Below are positions 62,301 to 64,000 of a stretch of 64,000 nucleotides of DNA, in pieces. This stretch comes from JBDRFZ01 sp043818395 (lineage in GTDB: Bacteria > Patescibacteriota > Patescibacteriia > 2-12-FULL-60-25), in NCBI GenBank assembly GCA_043818395.1, contig JBDRFZ010000001.1:1-64000 (forward strand), written 5' to 3'. The notes beneath the pieces are model-generated. The model made no database searches. It worked only from the letters and a program-made list of their open reading frames with translations, and was not told the origin of the DNA. Numbering within the stretch: the stretch's first letter is position 1; the number at the start of each line of letters is the position of its first letter. The position numbers and the translations under genes are program-made.

Positions 62301-63336
62301 ATTCCTTGGATTAAGATCAGGTCTTGCTTCGACCTCAACCTACATATTTATAGATGATAGTGAATCACCAACTTCCACTTATATCGCAACCAATGCTGAT
62401 GGCTGGCAGACTAGCAGTACGTATGATTATGCGGAGCGATTCCATTCTAACGAATTGCTGGTACCAGGTGATTTGGTGACAACAGATCCGTCTGGAGTTA
62501 ATTTAGTAAAACGTTCGGTTTCACAAAGCGACACGATTCTAGGTATTGTTTCGACCAGGCCGGGTTTCGTAACTGGTGGATACATCAAGGGTACTTATCC
62601 TATTGCTCTTGCTGGTCGCGTGCCGACTAGGGTTTCAACTGCTAATGGCGGAATCGCGCCAGGCGATCAGCTTGCTCCGTCAAATATTCCTGGAGTGGCA
62701 GTAAAGGCTGTTGGCGCAGGCTCGGTGGTTGGTGTGGCCTTGGAGGCGTATTCAGCTTCGGAAGAGGGTTCGATTAGTGTATTCGTACAACCTGGCTGGA
62801 AAGGCGGGGACTTATTGCCACAGGGTTCCGGTACAACTTATGTAACCCAATCCGTAACAGTTTCACAGCCTACGACATTGAAACGTGCCGGCCTCGCCAA
62901 GATTTATGCAGGATCAAATGAGGTCAAGGTAAACTTTGAATCATTGAATGCTTATCCTCTGATCAATGCAACACCATATGAATTAATTAATGGTTCCTGG
63001 GGCGTCAGAGCAGTGACTGATAAGGGTTTTACGATCATCCTCGGCGAAGCACAGACTTTTGATCTGACTTTCTCGTGGACCGCAGAGCCGTCACAAGCTG
63101 GATATGTCATGTCATTCTCGGATAACAGCAGCGCGCCATATGATGAGATGAGTGGCTTGATTTACGGGCCATTGGTTCCCGAACCGGAAATAGCGACCAC
63201 AACTTCATCCACTGAGCCGGTTATTCCAACATCGACCGAACCCGTTGTTTCCGTCCCGACCGAATCAATTGATCCTGATGTTCAAACCAGCAGTACTCCA
63301 GCCATGGAAACAGAAACAACTACAACAACCAGTTAA
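53305..63336 (+). CDS. Giant LVIVD-propeller, tail-fibre-like surface protein, about 3,340 aa
   Basis: The N-terminus has a hydrophobic export segment (RYFIGLFLIFVPGLFIAQNT) and then the INYQGRLLTSGGVNVADGVY module known from many bacterial surface and tail-fibre-like proteins. The body alternates fibre-like spacers with four LVIVD propeller blocks (about 55.5-56.4, 56.7-57.6, 58.9-59.8 and 60.4-61.3 kb) made of units such as VSGRYAYTANKGNNSVNVID. Spacers are repeated nearly verbatim: VNGQSVCLENGINCP three times and LLVGTSTYGGGLNS four times. The C-terminus has two GDYAEYF/YDYAERF modules (61.6 and 62.4 kb) as in phage tail-fibre and autocleaving chaperone domains, then a Ser/Thr/Pro tail. 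Start may be ATG 53305 or 53320; GGGAGG precedes the first. Likely a long fibrous adhesin. Confidence 0.85.
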   Translation: MPPNKMHIGTSRTLKLQIRYFIGLFLIFVPGLFIAQNTLLAADGINKVINYQGRLLTSGGVNVADGVYSIKFSIYSADSGGTPLWTASGTTAVPTPVNISVTNGLFSILLGDQDFQWQNALDVDFNQDALYLGVTISADAEMTPRKRLSSVPYAFNAERLQGNYASGTVASTGGDLFTLHQTTADAASSQRSVLRVITQGASDNDDYLIIGANDSTDVFTVNRLGHTTTTGNLAVDGNTALGDAVGDIVTFNASIGSDILPVSDATFSLGSETLKFNGYFENVTSTSVTTTNLWFTTGTVSDIFVPSVNNTVDLGTDNLSFRNIYASGTIYGADLYLPGAGTINFNNSDVLMTHSDNALVISGGTLGVGGSTVPTASNVYDLGISSASWRNIYASGTAYLGGGIYATSGLVSAPAYSFYGDTNTGMYNSGADNVGFTAGGSVGLNIGSSQITLYKTLFPSTNNALNIGHSAYSLKDVYASGTAYIGTDVIVNGQSVCLENGINCPAAGSSLSIWSESETDNTIYPTTSTRDVLMGGSTTDTAGFIFDRGTDGTSTVIIGGTTNTNLLVGTSTYGGGLNSQFGLSGDDLFVQGNIGSASSVYTNGAFVVGSGSTYFGDGFITKTDGNLSLSAPAGSITFDPNDSNSIIFGGSTSDLLNFNARANTDFLPSADATYGLGSSSFRWLGLEATNVTATNMVTNYLTVNNSLTVSTTAPVVLTTVHYQARIASPLGNPVISGKYAYVPNYDGISNGRVGVVDISNPSAATTVGVTANTYGLSRIAVAGKYLYGTTAQGGSNGYAIWDITNPSAPTLKIDTNNMPGTIGIEDVAVSGKYAYFSADGYVYIHDVSSSTNPMHVGVYASSTGLAGAKGLALQGNYLYVAAPQQVTVLNVSDPVNPTLVGILRDSTNLAGAQYMAVQGKRLYVTASNRFNVIDISNPSSPVLLDTINDATNLAGATNVALAGNVAYVTASTNDKVLAIDVSDPTNIYTLGILTDSTNLDYASGIVIDGLHAYVSVGSTAANGRFTVLTLSGYAMGGMDVGSISAGSIRTGESVDVGGQLTVRGGLMADGGGIMTSGELSVQGSGTSTISGLISGLAGMKLEGGSLTQYPNGIFSSSTVVSSTVSFREAMFMDKIALVSDSSNNAMVAYNMANATTGPIFLSSKVDSTHFNGVRSFDIAGKYAYTVAYLGQYLSVMDISNPNQLRIVSSVGTGANTYPTKVRIKGTYAYVAIYYSGVQIWNIASSTNPVLVRTINNTATIGQNIASMEIQGNYLYLNADTGSRFTIIDITDPLTATTTASLDLGTGEENAMAANGQIVYISDGTNLRAVNVSNSINPISTTCFTGGYNMEAMSIAGNYLYVAESNGVYGLMVFDISNPSVCSLVSSKRAHPSLYINPAHLAISGNQALVSASNGLYYFQLYGIDSPAANIGSLNIASGKVSKDFTVYGPTYLLNNLSVGHDILSTGVLTISGVGTSTFYGDINASGTISVQTDVIVNGQSVCLENGTNCPVASVLLMWSENATNNTIYPTTSTRDVLIGGTTTATAGFIYDKGINGSSNVLIGATTNTNLLVGTSTYGGGLYSVFTVNGNDLFVQGSIGSIGDIYARNNFIASDGTATTFYGNSQIEAQSGYNILFGNSFFLLSDNGTTLYIDNGDLSLEPQGNVVFAPASGIVQPNANNTISLGTGILSFSDIYASGTAYIGTDAIVSGQSVCLENGINCPAASGVQTWSDNNTLNFIYPATSTRNVVMGASATASAPFYLEVDSPMKSLQIGRAGNANLFVGTSTYGGGLNTLFSADGDDLFVQGNIGSASSVYTNGAFVAGAGSTYFADGSITKTNGDLDIVLSQSNSSLDISGNIENIIDSNNQPVTMSTTTVGAGPSTIAISGKYAYTANSTNNSINVIDISVPSAPVVIATTTIAGGPQAICVSGKYAYTANWSDGMSVIDISNPSSPILVATVEVETAPDAIACSGRYVYVANYNSASISVVDVSNPVSPVVATTTAVGTNPSSVFASGRYVYVTNYSANSFNILDVSDPVSPVKVASTTVFNPASVFVSGRYAYTANKGNNSVNVIDVSSPASPVVVATTTVTSPNSIFVSGRYAYTADWTDNKISIIDVSSPASPVVVATKSIGAAGNLIFSIAVAGRYAYAVNFTNNSINVIDIKGTEVNGLMAHSAEVGSLQVLTNANIANQLNVGGSLSIGSGGILSNGSLAVSATNTTSTFAGSLQVGGNLFVGTSTYGGGLNSLFSISGDDLLVNGNIGSATSIFSGGEFVAGTTKYGQGRIHASSDITIYSDSSIILDPDGGGGQIILGQSSDDVINFLGDVSGDITPANPDTWIVGSSTSPFKSMYSNSLYAIPSSNVTLSQVSVTNTTPTSTDIAINGRYMYTVSTSTDELQVWDISDPSNPKQEGAVTLAMIGDTPMRVVAAGKMVYVLGYNHIYLVDVSNPSTPYSRSDDLGFSEGGDIEVTGDGLLFTYSGTLTRLGSLDLNSISDTVTLPGCTTGKKAIAVYGDYAYITCPTQNNLAIVNITDSSDLTLITSSTVGTRPVSVAAQGRYVYVGNEGGNINIIDVTSPDKPADMATITVAGSVNYLQLAGKYLYALVDTAAGGGYLYAYDVSSSTAPVLRGTFTISSGTPEAMRISGKYAYILEKQSSKLYVVDLNGTETNALMAGSAELGELNVLNNGSVANNFSIKGGLAVGHSAAVMGELQVYSDASSTYAALDIYSNCGSSINGRIANFRNATDFNRVSIRCNGAVYADSAYVSTGGDYAEYFGSSDIGLAPGEVVALDTASASSVKRAMQSDRSRTIGVISSRPSVIGNAGIDGAHENNPNFKIVGLFGQMPVNVSTSDGIISAGDLLMAGDNGYAIKASGVGVVLGTALENFSDATGTMLVMVDPYWSGVDIFEASSGTTMIKPRGTASASTTTYDSNSFTFSGSAWDAASSSVVTSNFSIQNNVISPTSSLFTISGTNGTSLLTISEMGDVSVKKDLSVNGRLFLGLRSGLASTSTYIFIDDSESPTSTYIATNADGWQTSSTYDYAERFHSNELLVPGDLVTTDPSGVNLVKRSVSQSDTILGIVSTRPGFVTGGYIKGTYPIALAGRVPTRVSTANGGIAPGDQLAPSNIPGVAVKAVGAGSVVGVALEAYSASEEGSISVFVQPGWKGGDLLPQGSGTTYVTQSVTVSQPTTLKRAGLAKIYAGSNEVKVNFESLNAYPLINATPYELINGSWGVRAVTDKGFTIILGEAQTFDLTFSWTAEPSQAGYVMSFSDNSSAPYDEMSGLIYGPLVPEPEIATTTSSTEPVIPTSTEPVVSVPTESIDPDVQTSSTPAMETETTTTTS

Positions 63337-63340
63337 ACCA

Positions 63341-63374
63341 GCTAAAAAACCTTCGAATACGGAGGTTTTTTAGC
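63341..63374 (+). terminator. Terminator after the giant gene
   Basis: GCTAAAAAACCT pairs with AGGTTTTTTAGC around a short inner stem TCG/CGG; the T run lies inside the stem. Confidence 0.85.
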
Positions 63375-63522
63375 AGAGAAAAGCTACAAAATATCTATAT
63401 TCTTACTTTAAAAAAGAATTGTTCAATATTTGCGATATTTTGTTAAAAGTTTTGTGGTATACTTACGCAATAAAATGCACAAATAATATTTGTTTTGTTG
63501 GTATTTGAAAAAAATTAACCTT

Positions 63523-64000
63523 ATGATTTCATTTAAAAAACTTTCACTGTCAGGCTTTCTGGAGGCTTTAACCAACTACTGCTTGTATCTGACTGTACTA
63601 CTCGTTCCGATCTGGTTTTTACCGGTGACTCTGGATGTCTTGGAACTTAACAAACAAACGCTATTGGTAATTTTGATGATGATAGCGCTTATTACCTGGC
63701 TCGGGAGATCTATTTTACGCAGGGAGTTCAAGCTCTCCAGATCCTGGATTCATATAGTTGTAACTCTATTTGCGGTTGGTTATCTTGTAACTAGTTTGTT
63801 TTCACAGGATAGGTATTTGTCGCTAGTCGGTAATTTTGGACAGATGCAGTGGGCTTTTTCCACGGTAATGGCTTTTGTGGTTATGTACCTGCTTATAGTC
63901 AACGTAGTAAGAGATACGGCAAGACTTTATAGTTTATTACTAACCTTTTTAGCATCGAGTTTGATAGCTGGTTTATTTGGTCTTTTACAGGTTTTGAACG
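63523..64000 (+). CDS. Polytopic membrane protein, O-antigen-ligase-like, truncated by window end
   Basis: The visible 159 residues start MISFKKLSLSGFLEALTNYC and hold about five hydrophobic helices (YLTVLLVPIWFLPVTL; LLVILMMIALITWLG; IHIVVTLFAVGYLVTSL; FSTVMAFVVMYLLIV; LLLTFLASSLIAGLFGLL). The loop SQDRYLSLVGNFGQMQWAFS resembles the pre-pore region of O-antigen ligase/Wzy-family proteins that are frequent in CPR genomes and often carry C-terminal TPR repeats. The family call is tentative because the catalytic loop is outside the window. Confidence 0.6.
   Translation, partial: MISFKKLSLSGFLEALTNYCLYLTVLLVPIWFLPVTLDVLELNKQTLLVILMMIALITWLGRSILRREFKLSRSWIHIVVTLFAVGYLVTSLFSQDRYLSLVGNFGQMQWAFSTVMAFVVMYLLIVNVVRDTARLYSLLLTFLASSLIAGLFGLLQVLN

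Noticed and set aside
53320..63336. Phage tail-fibre gene of a prophage
   Set aside because: Fibre-like modules are present, but no capsid, terminase, tail or lysis gene lies nearby; the neighbours are exported surface proteins.
1..64000. CRISPR array, rRNA genes or insertion sequences
   Set aside because: No regularly spaced repeat with unique spacers, no rRNA core sequences and no transposase were seen. The parS sites are palindromes at irregular spacing and the LVIVD repeats are coding.

Overview
The window looks like a chromosomal segment of a Candidate Phyla Radiation (Patescibacteria, Parcubacteria-like) bacterium. This rests on the mix of small conserved housekeeping proteins, many starts without a ribosome binding site, the surface-protein modules (a module that opens with INYQGRLL, LVIVD propellers, a DUF916-like anchor) and the lack of metabolic operons. 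The assignment is inference from gene content, not from a marker-gene tree. Most of the window is AT-rich; one gene near 31 kb is conspicuously GC-rich.

Layout. 0-15 kb is a patchwork of small accessory genes, mostly on the minus strand: a truncated FG-GAP protein, a phosphoesterase, a Nudix-like protein, a DUF1232 membrane protein, an M14 peptidase, a rhodanese, an APH-fold kinase, a nucleotidyltransferase, RecQ, a cold-shock protein, NYN nucleases, an unusual pyrophosphatase/ParB-like fusion with a P-loop kinase, a secreted HEATH metalloprotease, a Xer recombinase, and tRNA-His and tRNA-Arg(TCT). 15-30 kb holds rpsO, pnp, a DksA/TraR protein, lspA, a lipoprotein, comM, a LysM-M23 hydrolase, tig and an inositol-monophosphatase gene. 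Within it, about 0.5 kb of non-coding DNA (21.6-22.1 kb) has its own promoter and terminator and looks like an unassigned structured RNA. 30-36 kb is the replication-origin neighbourhood: yidD-rnpA-rpmH diverging from dnaA-dnaN, with DnaA-box-like sites. 36-45 kb has a class A PBP, a 3D-domain protein, tRNA-Cys, a glycerophosphodiesterase, polA, holA and rpsT.

At 45.15-46.45 kb, about 11 kb from dnaA-dnaN, there are eight exact copies of the 16-bp ParB site TGTTTCACGTGAAACA in a gene-free stretch. They are interleaved with tRNA-Ala and a broken partial copy of the same tRNA: this is a chromosomal centromere (parS) cluster. From 46.5 to 63.3 kb follows a cell-surface block read in one direction: two related secreted proteins, a DUF916-like membrane-anchored protein, a 1,092-residue fibronectin-type protein with membrane segments, and a giant protein of about 3,340 residues with LVIVD propellers and tail-fibre-like modules. 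The window ends inside a polytopic membrane protein that resembles O-antigen ligases.

How the parts relate: DnaA, DnaN, HolA, PolA, RnpA, L34 and the parS cluster form a replication and segregation neighbourhood. The PBP, LysM-M23 hydrolase, 3D protein, LspA and the surface block serve the cell envelope and probably host contact.
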